Shown here: positions 6,882-15,802 of the stretch, one piece after another
How the letters are laid out: the number at the start of each line of letters is the position of its first letter
Numbering within the stretch: the first letter of the stretch is position 1
DNA from: Bradyrhizobium retamae
Lineage (GTDB): Bacteria; Pseudomonadota; Alphaproteobacteria; Rhizobiales; Xanthobacteraceae
Assembly (NCBI RefSeq): GCF_001440415.1
Contig: NZ_LLYA01000112.1
Span: forward strand, 186,001 to 250,000
Length of the DNA: 64,000 nt
Direction of reading: 5' to 3'
Made by a program: the position numbers and the translations under genes
The notes under the pieces: generated by a model
What the model saw: the letters and a program-made list of their open reading frames with translations, nothing else
The model's database searches: none
Told to the model about the DNA's origin: nothing

Positions 6882-8998
6882 CACGTTCTTCGTCCCGCCA
6901 GCCAGGTTACCAGGAACTGCACGCCAAGGCACAGTGCGATCCAGGCGAGGATCGCCAGCGCCAGCAGCAGCACATTGATCCAGGAGGCGTTTCGCGCCAG
7001 ATCCGCGATCTGCGCGCCGAGCGCGGCCATGACTGCGATTCCCGGCGCCATGCCGAGCACGGTGCCGAGCACGAAATCGCGCAGGCTCAATTTGCTGGCG
7101 CCCGCCACCAGGTTCACGATCGAGAACGGGGCGATCGGCACCATCCGGATCATGGCGACCGCCATGACCCCCTTGCCGATGATGCCGCTCTGAACCCGGG
7201 CGGCCCGGCGCCCGAGCAGCCGCTGCAAGCGCGCCTGGCCCAGCACGCGGCCGATCGAGAACAGCGTGAGCGCGCTGAGCAGCACGCCGGCGCTCGCGCT
7301 CAGGAAACCCATCCACGGCCCCAGCGCCGCAGAGGTCGCGGCGATCAGTACCAGCACCGGAAAAACCACCAGCCCGCCGACGACGAAGGCGGCAATCGCA
7401 AACAGCGGCGCGAACTGCGACCGCGCGGGTTGCGAGATGATCGAGGAGACGAAGCCGACATCGGCGAAATCGCGCAGCGATGTGTACTGCCAGGCCAGCG
7501 CCAAGCCGGCGAGCGCCGCAGCGAGGCCGAATACGGCCAAAATGGTTCTTGCCGTCCACATGCGATTGGCGGCGCGGTCGAGGTGAAGCGGTTCCCTGGG
7601 ATCGGCTACGGGCTGCACCATGACCGCCACGCCGCCGACCGACGCGGCCGGATCGATCGGCTGCAATGATTTCGGGACGTCGTCCTCCGCCAGACGGTCG
7701 AGAAATCCGAACAGGTCGGCTTCGTGGCGTTCGATTTCGCGTTCATCGACGTCGCAGAAATGCCCGATCAGACTACGGCGAAGCCAGGCGATGTATTCAC
7801 AATGCGTGTCGGAGGTGGCCTCGAAGGCCAGGTCGCATTCGGTGTCCGCCCCCATCGAGCGATTGTTGAGGTTGGCCGATCCCACGCGCAAGATGCGATC
7901 GTCGACGATCATCACCTTGCTGTGCACCATGACCGCGGCCGTCTGCTCGGCATCCCGCGTCGATGGATAGACAAAGCGGACCCGGTCCATGACGCCCGCC
8001 GATACGAACCGGGCGATAAATCCGCCGCGCCCGCTCTGCATGGCCTGCGATTCGAACCAGGACGAATGCATCTTCGGCATGACGATCAGGACGCGAAGCT
8101 GCGGCACGTCCAGCATCCGCTGCGCCAGGAGGCGCGCGATGTCGGTGGCGCTGGTAAACTGGTTTTCGATATAGATGAAGCGGTCGGCCGCGTTGATGGA
8201 CGCTTCGAACAGCCGCGCGACCTCGCTCACGCCGTCACCGCGCGCGGTGGCTATCTCGGTCCGGGCGATGCCCGCCGTCATTCCCCGGCACTGCACCGGG
8301 ACCGAGGCTGGCCAGCGCTCGCCCTTGGTCGCTGCGGGTCTTTCCATCGTGCAGCCGGCGGCGCGCCACCTGTTCTCCGCCACTTCCGTCAGGCTGGCCG
8401 CAGCTTCGCCATCCACCATGCACTGCACGTCGTGAAACGGCGGATAGGGCTTGCCGTCGGGGTCGGTGCGAAGCGGATGATGCGTCTCATGCGCGCTGGT
8501 GTCCCAGCGCCGGATCGTCAGATCGAGACCGCCGACGAAGCCAAGCGCACCGTCAATGACGACGATCTTCTGATGCTGCGCTGAGCCTAAGGGAAGGCTG
8601 GAGTCGAAACAAAAGCGCAGCCGGTCCGACGCGTGCGCGGTGAACTTGGCGGCCGAATTCCACTCCCGCTCCGCGGCGTAGAGGGCCGGGAAATTCCAGA
8701 TCAGGATGTTGATCCGCAGATCGCGCTTCGCCTTTAGCAGCGCTTTCAGAAACGCGCCGAGCTCTTGCGGATAGCCGTCGTCGGCGTACCCGGAGGGCCC
8801 GACAAACCGGGTCTGGCTGTGGATGTCCCAGCCGATGATGTACACCTGCCGCGTTGCGAGCAGCAGCGCCTCCCGCAAAGCGGCGAAATATGCGGCGGCA
8901 TCATTGAGGATTGTCAACCGCCCTGCCTTGCACCTTCTCCAGACGGTTTCGCCAGGAATGAGGATGGATGAGCTTTGCAGCAGACGGCACCTCGGCAA
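6881..8998 (-). CDS. Phospholipase D-like / VTT (DedA-type) membrane fusion protein
   Basis: A 705-residue two-part protein. The N-terminal ~470 residues are a phospholipase D/cardiolipin synthase-like unit with two HKD motifs, HQKIVVID near residue 165 and HSKVMIVDD near 365, the second followed by GSANLNNRSMG. After a linker come several membrane segments forming a VTT/SNARE-associated domain (about 510-705). It contains the typical ALGPWMGF and MIRMVPIAPFSIVNLVAG loop segments. Both catalytic His-Lys-Asp sets are intact, so transphosphatidylation or phosphodiester cleavage at the inner membrane is plausible. It is coupled to the EEP hydrolase that follows. Confidence 0.9.
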   Translation of the reverse strand: MPRCRLLQSSSILIPGETVWRRCKAGRLTILNDAAAYFAALREALLLATRQVYIIGWDIHSQTRFVGPSGYADDGYPQELGAFLKALLKAKRDLRINILIWNFPALYAAEREWNSAAKFTAHASDRLRFCFDSSLPLGSAQHQKIVVIDGALGFVGGLDLTIRRWDTSAHETHHPLRTDPDGKPYPPFHDVQCMVDGEAAASLTEVAENRWRAAGCTMERPAATKGERWPASVPVQCRGMTAGIARTEIATARGDGVSEVARLFEASINAADRFIYIENQFTSATDIARLLAQRMLDVPQLRVLIVMPKMHSSWFESQAMQSGRGGFIARFVSAGVMDRVRFVYPSTRDAEQTAAVMVHSKVMIVDDRILRVGSANLNNRSMGADTECDLAFEATSDTHCEYIAWLRRSLIGHFCDVDEREIERHEADLFGFLDRLAEDDVPKSLQPIDPAASVGGVAVMVQPVADPREPLHLDRAANRMWTARTILAVFGLAAALAGLALAWQYTSLRDFADVGFVSSIISQPARSQFAPLFAIAAFVVGGLVVFPVLVLIAATSAALGPWMGFLSASAGVLLSALTLFSIGRVLGQARLQRLLGRRAARVQSGIIGKGVMAVAMIRMVPIAPFSIVNLVAGASKLSLRDFVLGTVLGMAPGIAVMAALGAQIADLARNASWINVLLLALAILAWIALCLGVQFLVTWLAGRRT

Positions 8999-9151
8999 CA
9001 GAATGAGAAAACCCCTTCGGGATCACGAACGAATGTTCGCCCGACATTAAATCCAACGATCTGCAGGCGCGACAGTTCCAGCCAAGCGGAACTTGCCTCC
9101 GTCCCTCCGCCTTCGGCGCGTTGGATCACCAGGCACGCGCGACGGTTGCTC

Positions 9152-9364
9152 CTATCGGTGAGATCCGGGGGGCGTAGCGTTCCGGCCCGGGCGGGAGACA
9201 CCTTCTTCCTCAACCACCGGTTCGATGTAGGTGCTGTGCAGCGAGATCGGCGACTTGAAACCGTCGAACATGATGCGGACAGTGCTGCGATAGCGGCCGG
9301 AGCCGATGATCACCCCTTCGCGGCCGGCGAACTTTGGGCATCGCGCCGCTCCGAGTGCGCTCAT
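9152..9364 (-). CDS. Small conserved KOW-like protein (70 aa)
   Basis: The core MSALGAARCPKFAGREGVII followed by GSGRYRSTVRIMFDGFKSP looks like a small beta-barrel of KOW type. I recall similar short proteins in bradyrhizobia as unnamed conserved proteins. I chose the ATG at 9364 because the family homology begins there. The open frame extends to 9427 with an unconvincing basic N-terminus. The last 18 residues (VSRPGRNATPPGSHR) look less conserved. Function unknown. Confidence 0.6.
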   Translation of the reverse strand: MSALGAARCPKFAGREGVIIGSGRYRSTVRIMFDGFKSPISLHSTYIEPVVEEEGVSRPGRNATPPGSHR

Positions 9365-10109
9365 CCTGACGCGTGTCCGTTCAGGCAACGAAGTCCGGTG
9401 ATCGGGTGGCTGTTTGGGCAATCGCATCCTTGGTCAAGCGCCTTCGCCGGTTCATCCATGCGCCGGTGAGGAAATACGTTCGGTCTCGAATGCATGGCGG
9501 GAAATCCACGGGCGCACCATGCGCCGGCAGTCGATGATTGCCGGCCGCAAGCCGAGCAATACCCCGACTGGGCCGGCATCTCGCGCTATTGCGGAGGCCG
9601 GCTTGGTCAGAATGACGCCACACGTTCGCCAACAACATGCACGCATGCGATCGGTCGCGGTATCTTGCGATATTCAACCATCGACGCAGGCTGTGCTTTT
9701 GGAGATTCAAAAAAAGCAGATGAGGCCGGGACGACAGATGGACCTCCGTCGCCGGGTCGAGCCTAGGCGACTTTGGCAGGAAGGCCTTGCGGCTGCGCAC
9801 CGGCGCAGACATGCGCGAGGCCGACAACGATACTATCGTACCTGCTTGGTCAGGGCAGGCATACGTATCAAAAGATATATCAGCCAGGTTGCGGGGTACG
9901 GCTTTTTGCAGTTGAGGGATGAGAAAACACGCTTTAATGACCAGTTTTTGACGACATCCGGTCACATTCGGTCTGCTTGGCATCCCCCGTTAACGAGGGT
10001 AAAGTTTCTTTTGAACAATTAAGATACAGGGTGAACTAATTCACAGTGACTATGAGCGGTTCTGAAGGGATCTATCGATATAGTCGGTATTAAAATCCGG
10101 GGGCGCGTT
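9365..10109. other. Long spacer without convincing genes
   Basis: 745 bases with overlapping open frames on both strands (9414-10022 plus, 9381-9983 minus). Their translations are low-complexity, basic and unlike any family I know. The right end turns AT-rich near 10000-10080, consistent with the promoter of the LuxR-type gene; CTATCGATATAG at 10071-10082 is a palindrome there. The rest may be decayed sequence. Confidence 0.5.
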
Positions 10110-10985
10110 ATGTCAGTCCCACGCAAGAAGACTGTATTTATTGTAGACGCAATGGCCTTTCGACGAGCTCGTGCGGAGAGCTTCTTAAGTCCTTGGGCCA
10201 GCAACGAGCAGGTCGAGCTGATTTCGCTCGATCCCGATGGGGCGCACACAAGGCTTATCGAGCGGAGCGAATGCGAGATGCTGATTTACAGCGTCGGCGC
10301 CCCCTCGCCCCACGAGATCTTCACCGAAATACAGGTGCTGCATACCCTTCGCCGGGAGGCGGCACTCGCCATCATCTCCGACGATGAACATCCCGCCACC
10401 GTTCTCGCCGCGATCCGTTGCGGAGCCCGGGGGTACTTCAGCAATTCCATGGCGCCCGAGCTTGCGTTGCACGCCCTTTCATTCGTCCTCCACGGCGGCA
10501 CCTACTTTCCCGCGACCGCCATCCTGGCCAGCCAGACCATCAGCCCGCCGGCGCCTCTCGAATACAGACAGCCGGAGCTCTCCCAGGAGCAAGCGTTTCC
10601 GGAGCCTGAACAACAGACGCAGGCGCCCCCGCTGGGACCAGAGGACGGTCATTACGACCAGCCAGGGTCCCTCTTCGACGGTAAGGCGGTAAGCATGCAG
10701 CGCGACCATGGCCTGAACGGCGCGCGGCACGCGCCCGAATTTACCGAGCGGCAGTACGCGGTGCTCGCTTGCCTCTGCCAAGGCGATCCCAACAAGGTGA
10801 TCGGTCGCAAGCTCGGCATGACCGAAACGACGGTGAAAGTCCACGTCCGCGAAATCATGCGCAAGCTGGGCGTGAGCAACCGGACCCAAGTCGCGATCGC
10901 CGCGGCGCACGTCTCTTTCGACAGTCCCGTCGAACTGATTACTCCGGATTCATCCATGACGGTCAGGTCATCCATATCTCACTAG
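10110..10985 (+). CDS. LuxR/NarL-type regulator with degenerate receiver domain
   Basis: A 291-residue transcription regulator. Residues 1-125 resemble a receiver fold (KKTVFIVDAMAFRRARAESF at the start, ARGYFSNSMAPELALHAL near 110). However, the strand that should end in the phospho-accepting Asp reads CEMLIYSVG, and the conserved Lys position is also lost. A linker rich in Pro, Gln and Glu (about 140-205) leads to a complete LuxR helix-turn-helix at about 211-270 (FTERQYAVLACLCQGDPNKV and LGMTETTVKVHVREIMRKLG). It therefore likely binds DNA but is not controlled by ordinary phosphorylation. No partner kinase is adjacent. Confidence 0.85.
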   Translation: MSVPRKKTVFIVDAMAFRRARAESFLSPWASNEQVELISLDPDGAHTRLIERSECEMLIYSVGAPSPHEIFTEIQVLHTLRREAALAIISDDEHPATVLAAIRCGARGYFSNSMAPELALHALSFVLHGGTYFPATAILASQTISPPAPLEYRQPELSQEQAFPEPEQQTQAPPLGPEDGHYDQPGSLFDGKAVSMQRDHGLNGARHAPEFTERQYAVLACLCQGDPNKVIGRKLGMTETTVKVHVREIMRKLGVSNRTQVAIAAAHVSFDSPVELITPDSSMTVRSSISH

Positions 10986-11446
10986 CGATTGATTTTCGGC
11001 ATTGCGTCGGTTGCCATTGGGCCATCCATCCTGGATCGGCGCTTCTGTGATCCGCACACAAGAAATCACCAGTAGAAAAGAAACGGTGCCCGGCTGCCTT
11101 CGGATGTGGAGGCATGGGCGCGTCATAGGCGCTCATCGAACTTCAGTTGGAGTGGATTGCATCGTCCCTCGCGGAGATGAAACAGGGAACCGGTCACCGC
11201 CACAATGAGCTCGTTGGAGCAGATAACGGCTCATTGGTGATAATCCTTACGATACAGCAACCGAAAGATAGGGCGCGGAGGTCTTCGCCCCCTCGTTCCC
11301 TGTCATTGCTCCTGCCGGCACTCGCGGCCATTTCTCCGGCGACCTGTCAGCCGGCGCCTTGTAGCGGAAAGCGGCGCGGCATCCTATTGCAATGCCGTAA
11401 TATATGATTATCGTCATATAAGAGCGATCGAACAGGAGAACCCGCA
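10986..11446. other. Spacer upstream of thiolase gene
   Basis: 461 bases without a supported gene. The last 50 bases hold a palindrome (11401-11420) and the thiolase ribosome-binding site (AGGAG). Short frames here show no family features. Confidence 0.6.
11401..11420. promoter_or_regulatory. Palindrome TATATGA-N6-TCATATA upstream of thiolase
   Basis: Perfect 7-bp inverted arms around TTATCG, ending 26 bp before the thiolase ATG. It is AT-rich and in the right place to be an operator or part of a -10 region. No cognate regulator is identified. Confidence 0.45.
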
Positions 11447-12643
11447 ATGGCCGCAAGCCCCGATCCCGTCGTCATCCTTTCCGCTGCCCGCACGCCGCTT
11501 GGCCGGTTCATGGGTGAGTTGTCCCCCTTCAGCGCGCACAGGCTCGGCGCTCACGTGATCGGCGCGGCGCTGGAACGGGCGAAACTCGCGCCGGAGCGGA
11601 TCGAGGAGGTGTTCATGGGCAACGTGCTACCGGCCGGACAGGGCCAGGCGCCGGCACGCCAGGCTGCGCGCGGCGCCGGACTGCCTGACGCCACCGGCGC
11701 CACCACAGTCAACAAGGTTTGCGGCTCCGGCATGAAGGCGACGATGCTGGCGCACGACATCATCAATGCCGGTTCAGCTTCGATCGTGCTATCCGGCGGC
11801 ATGGAGAGCATGTCGAACGCGCCCTATCTGCTGGCCAAGGCGCGCGGCGGCTATCGCGCCGGGCATGACCGGATCATCGATCACATGATGATGGACGGGC
11901 TGGAAGACGCCTACGAGACCGGCCGCTCGATGGGCGACTTCGGCGAGGCCACCGCGGAGGCCTATCAGTTCACCCGCAAAGACCAGGACGCCTACGCGAT
12001 GGAGACCTTGACCCGCGCTCGCAAGGCGGTCGAGGGCGGCGCGTTCAGGGCCGAGATCGCGCCGATCACATTGGCCGAGAAGGCGGGTCCGCGTGTCGTC
12101 GCCAATGACGAGCATCCACTCAAGGTGGATCCTGCCAAGATTCCCGGATTGAAGCCCGCGTTCCGCAGTAACGGCACCATCACGCCGGCCGCCTCTTCCG
12201 CGAATGCCGACGGCGCCGCCGCGCTGGTTCTGGCCAGACGCTCGCTCGCCGATCGCGACGGGCTGCCAGTGCTCGCCGAGATCAAGGGCCACGCCACCCA
12301 CAGCCAGGAGCCGCAATGGTTCACCACCGCGCCGATCCCGGCGATCCGCAAGCTGCTCGACAAGGTCGGCTGGGCTGTTTCCGACGTCGACCTGTTCGAG
12401 ATCAACGAAGCGTTCGCGGTGGTGGCGATGGCGGCGCAGAAGGATCTCGGCATTCCCGCCGAAAAGCTCAACGTCAATGGCGGCGCCTGCGCGCTCGGCC
12501 ACCCGATCGGCGCCACCGGCGCGCGACTGATCGTGACGCTGCTGCATGCGTTGGAAGCGCGGAACCTAAAGCGCGGTATCGCTGCGCTCTGCATCGGCGG
12601 CGGAGAAGCGACCGCGATCGCCGTCGAACGCGCCGCACGCTGA
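11447..12643 (+). CDS. Acetyl-CoA C-acetyltransferase (thiolase)
   Basis: A 398-residue thiolase that condenses two acetyl-CoA or cleaves 3-ketoacyl-CoA. The nucleophilic Cys lies in NKVCGSGMKA near residue 91, the His in INEAFAVVAM near 351, and the second Cys region near the C-terminus reads GGACALGHPIGATGAR and LCIGGGEATA. The features fit the biosynthetic PhaA/AtoB-like subgroup, but no other polyhydroxybutyrate gene is adjacent, so I give no symbol. AGGAG lies eight bases before the ATG. It converges with the sigma-factor gene. Confidence 0.92.
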   Translation: MAASPDPVVILSAARTPLGRFMGELSPFSAHRLGAHVIGAALERAKLAPERIEEVFMGNVLPAGQGQAPARQAARGAGLPDATGATTVNKVCGSGMKATMLAHDIINAGSASIVLSGGMESMSNAPYLLAKARGGYRAGHDRIIDHMMMDGLEDAYETGRSMGDFGEATAEAYQFTRKDQDAYAMETLTRARKAVEGGAFRAEIAPITLAEKAGPRVVANDEHPLKVDPAKIPGLKPAFRSNGTITPAASSANADGAAALVLARRSLADRDGLPVLAEIKGHATHSQEPQWFTTAPIPAIRKLLDKVGWAVSDVDLFEINEAFAVVAMAAQKDLGIPAEKLNVNGGACALGHPIGATGARLIVTLLHALEARNLKRGIAALCIGGGEATAIAVERAAR

Positions 12644-12662
12644 TCGGGCCGTCGGAAGGACT

Positions 12663-12689
12663 GCGAGCGGCGCGAAGGGTGTCGCTCGC
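12663..12689. terminator. Hairpin between convergent thiolase and sigma-factor genes
   Basis: GCGAGCG (12663-12669) pairs with CGCTCGC (12683-12689), followed on the plus strand by CGTTTTC. It lies in the 63-bp gap between two convergent genes and could end the rightward transcript. Confidence 0.45.
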
Positions 12690-12706
12690 CGTTTTCGGGG
12701 CCACCT

Positions 12707-13612
12707 TCAAGCTGCCAGGGCAGCATGTATCAAGCGCCTTGTCGCCGCACGCCGGACCTTTTTGAAGGCTAAAGCTTCGATCTGCCGCACGCGCTCGCCG
12801 GAAATCGACAGTTCACGCCCGAGCTCTTCCAGACTCGGCGGATCCTCGCGAAGCCGCCGGGCCTCGAACACGCGGCGCTCCCGCGCCGTCAACACATCGA
12901 GGGCCGAATGGAGCACCCTCGCCCGTTGCCCGCCTTCATCCTGCTCGGCGATCATAGCCTCCGCGTTCGGCGAAGGGTCGACCAGCCTCGCTTCCCATTC
13001 CGTAGGCCCGTCATCATCGACGGATACATTCAGGGAAAGGTCGCCCGTCAGACGGCTACTCATCTCGATCACATCGCGAACGGGGACCGCGAGATCCCGC
13101 GCGACGGCCTCGGCCACCTCCGGCGTAAGGCCCGTCCTGTCGCCTCCGAACTTGCGCATGGCGCGCCTGAGCCCGAAGAACAGCTTCCGCTGAGCGGCCG
13201 TCGTCCCGATCTTGACCAGCGAGCGCGACCGCAGAATGTAATCGTGGATCGCAGCCTTGATCCACCACAGCGCGTAGGTGGAAAACCTGGCACCACGGCC
13301 CGGCTCGAAATGCGAGGCTGCGATAACGAGGCCGAGATTGGCTTCCCCGATCAGATCGGCAAGCGGCAGGTCGTATCGCTGGTAGCGGCGTGCCATCTTG
13401 GCCGCGAGTCGGAGATGGCTGGTGACGAGCGCATCGGTAGCGCTTCGGTCTCGATGCTGCTGCCAGCGCCGGGCAAGCTGCTGCTCGCGCGTCGGTTCAA
13501 GCAGAGCGTATCGCTTGATGAGTGCGGCATACTCATCGACGATCTCTCGCGATCTGTCTCCAGTCAGCGGCTCGCGCCTGTCTGACAGTATGGTCGTGCT
13601 GTAGGCGTTCAT
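12707..13612 (-). CDS. rpoH: RNA polymerase sigma factor RpoH (sigma-32 type)
   Basis: A 301-residue group 3 sigma factor directing heat-shock-type promoters. Region 2 is intact (DLIGEANLGLVIAASHF, FSTYALWWIKAAIHDYIL). The RpoH box QRKLFFGLR, diagnostic of sigma-32 factors, lies near residue 140. Region 4.2 (PSLEELGRELSISGERVRQI) is near the C-terminus. I start at the ATG at 13612, preceded by GGAGCCACCC; the longer frame would need a TTG. Bradyrhizobium relatives carry several rpoH copies, so this may be one paralogue rather than the main heat-shock factor. Convergent with the thiolase gene. Confidence 0.88.
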   Translation of the reverse strand: MNAYSTTILSDRREPLTGDRSREIVDEYAALIKRYALLEPTREQQLARRWQQHRDRSATDALVTSHLRLAAKMARRYQRYDLPLADLIGEANLGLVIAASHFEPGRGARFSTYALWWIKAAIHDYILRSRSLVKIGTTAAQRKLFFGLRRAMRKFGGDRTGLTPEVAEAVARDLAVPVRDVIEMSSRLTGDLSLNVSVDDDGPTEWEARLVDPSPNAEAMIAEQDEGGQRARVLHSALDVLTARERRVFEARRLREDPPSLEELGRELSISGERVRQIEALAFKKVRRAATRRLIHAALAA

Positions 13613-14048
13613 GGGTGGCTCCAATCCATCGGGTCCGGCAGACAGACCCTAGGAGAGGACACGGCGATGCAGCCATTAAATTGGAATTGAGGAATCTAAA
13701 TTCGCTGTTAGCGTCCGTGCCGCTTTGGTCTCGATTTTAAAAATGCACGATCTCGTTCGAGGCGAGATCGCGAAACGTCGAGCAGTGAGCTTCCGCGCGC
13801 TCGTGCGAATTCGAAGCTAGTGCATTCCCTGAAAACGCTTTGCACGACAGCTCAAGACCAGTTGAACTATGTAAAAGGCAATTTAGTGGGACGAGATCGC
13901 GCCCGCCCTACATCCCCGTCATGCATCCGCTGCCCGGATGCAGCCTCAAGCGAGCAGTTCGCATTCGAAAAGAACACGCGCCCGTTGCGGCATGCGACTG
14001 CGCATGCGCGTCCAGCGAATTGCCGCGTAGATGATATGGAGAAAGACT
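13613..14048. other. Divergent promoter spacer
   Basis: 436 bases between the sigma-factor gene and a small secreted-protein gene reading the other way. It is relatively AT-rich around 13675-13745 and holds no credible gene. Promoters for both neighbours presumably lie here. Confidence 0.5.
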
Positions 14049-14355
14049 ATGACCTCGATCAAGACCATCGCTGTCGCAGGATTGCTGTCCATGATGGCGG
14101 CAGCGCCTGCCTTCGCGCAAGAAGCCATCCAGGAGCCGGGCAGTTTTGCATTTTTCTATCCCAATCTGGACGTCCTGAATGGCGGTGCGCCGACGCCGGC
14201 TTACAGGATGGAAGGGCTGCCACCCTCGGTGATGCAGGCCTATAACGAAAGGGAAAGCGGCATGGCCGGCCCCAGCGTCTGGCAGCATCGGCGTGTACAC
14301 CACGCATCCCGCGCCGAGCATGATGACCGCCGGCATGGGTGACGTCGGCGGATAG
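14049..14355 (+). pseudogene. Small secreted protein gene with probable frameshift
   Basis: From the ATG at 14049 the frame encodes a clear signal peptide (TIAVAGLLSMMAAAPAFAQ) and a short mature part up to ESGMAGPS near residue 78. The open frame then runs to a stop at 14342 as Arg/His-rich nonsense-like sequence. The next frame continues plausibly as SGSIGVYTTHPAPSMMTAGM and stops at 14355. Removing one C from the CCCC run at 14270-14273 would join the two. The gene is therefore either frameshifted in this strain, carries a sequencing error, or really ends at 14342. Function unknown. Confidence 0.5.
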
Positions 14356-14359
14356 CGAC

Positions 14360-15754
14360 TTATGTCCGGCCACCTTGCTCATCGGGGCAAACGATCTCCA
14401 CCCGGCCTCCCGGGCCGGCGTGGATGATCAGGCGAAAGCCGTGCAGCTTCACGATAGCCGAGACCAGATTGAGTCCGAGGCCGATGCCCGGCGTGTTGCG
14501 AATCTTGTCCGAGCGATAGAACCGGCGCAACACGGCATCACGTTCCTGCGCGCTGATCCCCGGACCCGTATCTGTCACACGCAAGATGGTCTCGCCCTCA
14601 CCGCGCACCAGCGCGAGCTCGACCCTGCCGCTCCGGGGCGTGAACTTAATGGCATTGTCAACGAGATTGGCCACAGCCTCCAGCAGCAGGTCGCGATCGC
14701 CACGCACGGAAAACTTGTCGGCTATGTTCACACTCAGCGCGATCTGCTTGTCTTCGGCGATCGGCTCGTACATGTCGCAGACCTCGCGCAGCATGTCGCC
14801 GAGCGCAACGTCGCCGAAGGCGGACGACCGGCGGCTGTTCTCGATCTCGGCGAGCCGCAACAGCGCCGTGACGATCGACAGCGACTGGTCGATGCCGGCG
14901 ATGGCCTTGTCGACAACTTCCTGGAGCTGCTCCAGGGTCGTCGCGTTGGTACGGCCGCGCTCAAGCGTCAGACGAGCGCGCGTCAGCGGCGTTCGCAAAT
15001 CGTGGGCAATGTCGTTGCCGACGCCGGCCAGCGCGTTGATCGTGGTCTCCAGCTCATCGAGCATGCCGTTGACGATGGCGGCGAGCCGCGAGAACGGTTC
15101 ATCGACATTCCGGTGCGGCAGCCGCTCGCGTAGATTTCCGGCAATGATGCGCTGGACCCGGAAGTTGACCTCCTCGACCCGCCTGCGGGCACGCGCGCTC
15201 AGCCAGGCGCCGGCCAACAACCAGAGACAGAACGCAGGCAGCAGGCCAAGCGCCAGCGCCGCTCCGACGACCCTGAAGACTTCCGCCGTTTCGTCGACGT
15301 TTCGCCCGACCAGCAATATGTCGCCGTTCTCGAGGCGCCGCGCGACGGCTCTGACGGATATCGCACCGGCTTCCTTATCATCAAGGCGGACGAGCGGCAT
15401 GCTCCGCGCCGGTGCCCCGATGTCGAGCCCGTCCGGCAGGGCCGCGACATTACCGGCCAGCCGATTTCCCTTCGCGTCGAACAAGCCGGTGAACTGGACG
15501 CCGCGAGAATCCTGCCCGAGATGGTCACTGAGCGCACCGGTCAGGCGTTCACGCGACAATCCGGCAAAGAAGCCGATCTGCGTCGTGATCATGCGATCGG
15601 ACCGCGCGATCAGGTAATCGTCGATCCTGACGTAGATGAACCCGAACAAAACCGTGACGAAGATCGCGAACAGGCCCGCCAGCACCGTGGTCCAGTGAAA
15701 CGTCTTCGAGCGAATGAACTGCAACTGAAGCTTCCCGGCCTGCCGTTCGATCAC
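14360..15754 (-). CDS. Sensor histidine kinase (OmpR-group)
   Basis: A 464-residue membrane kinase. One transmembrane helix lies near residues 22-44, then a periplasmic sensor of about 120 residues, a second helix near 165-188, HAMP linker, the HisKA dimerisation helix with phospho-accepting His in NDIAHDLRTPLTR near 250, and the ATPase domain with N box (EAVANLVDNAIKF) and G boxes (DTGPGIS, GIGLGLNLV). All catalytic motifs are present. The response regulator gene lies 48 bp upstream on the same strand, so the two are an operon. The signal sensed cannot be inferred. Confidence 0.92.
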   Translation of the reverse strand: MIERQAGKLQLQFIRSKTFHWTTVLAGLFAIFVTVLFGFIYVRIDDYLIARSDRMITTQIGFFAGLSRERLTGALSDHLGQDSRGVQFTGLFDAKGNRLAGNVAALPDGLDIGAPARSMPLVRLDDKEAGAISVRAVARRLENGDILLVGRNVDETAEVFRVVGAALALGLLPAFCLWLLAGAWLSARARRRVEEVNFRVQRIIAGNLRERLPHRNVDEPFSRLAAIVNGMLDELETTINALAGVGNDIAHDLRTPLTRARLTLERGRTNATTLEQLQEVVDKAIAGIDQSLSIVTALLRLAEIENSRRSSAFGDVALGDMLREVCDMYEPIAEDKQIALSVNIADKFSVRGDRDLLLEAVANLVDNAIKFTPRSGRVELALVRGEGETILRVTDTGPGISAQERDAVLRRFYRSDKIRNTPGIGLGLNLVSAIVKLHGFRLIIHAGPGGRVEIVCPDEQGGRT

Positions 15755-15802
15755 CTTGCCGGCCCAACGGCGCGGGCGCCCGGCAAGGCCGCCAAAAGTC
15801 AG

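Noticed and set aside
6201..7559. 452-codon frame starting inside the PLD/VTT gene
   Set aside because: The first half is out-of-frame nonsense within the PLD/VTT gene; the real EEP protein starts at 6881 where its family motif begins.
9381..10022. Overlapping 200- and 202-codon frames on opposite strands in the 9.4-10.0 kb gap
   Set aside because: Neither shows a recognisable domain, signal peptide or credible composition, and they exclude each other. I list the region as a gap.
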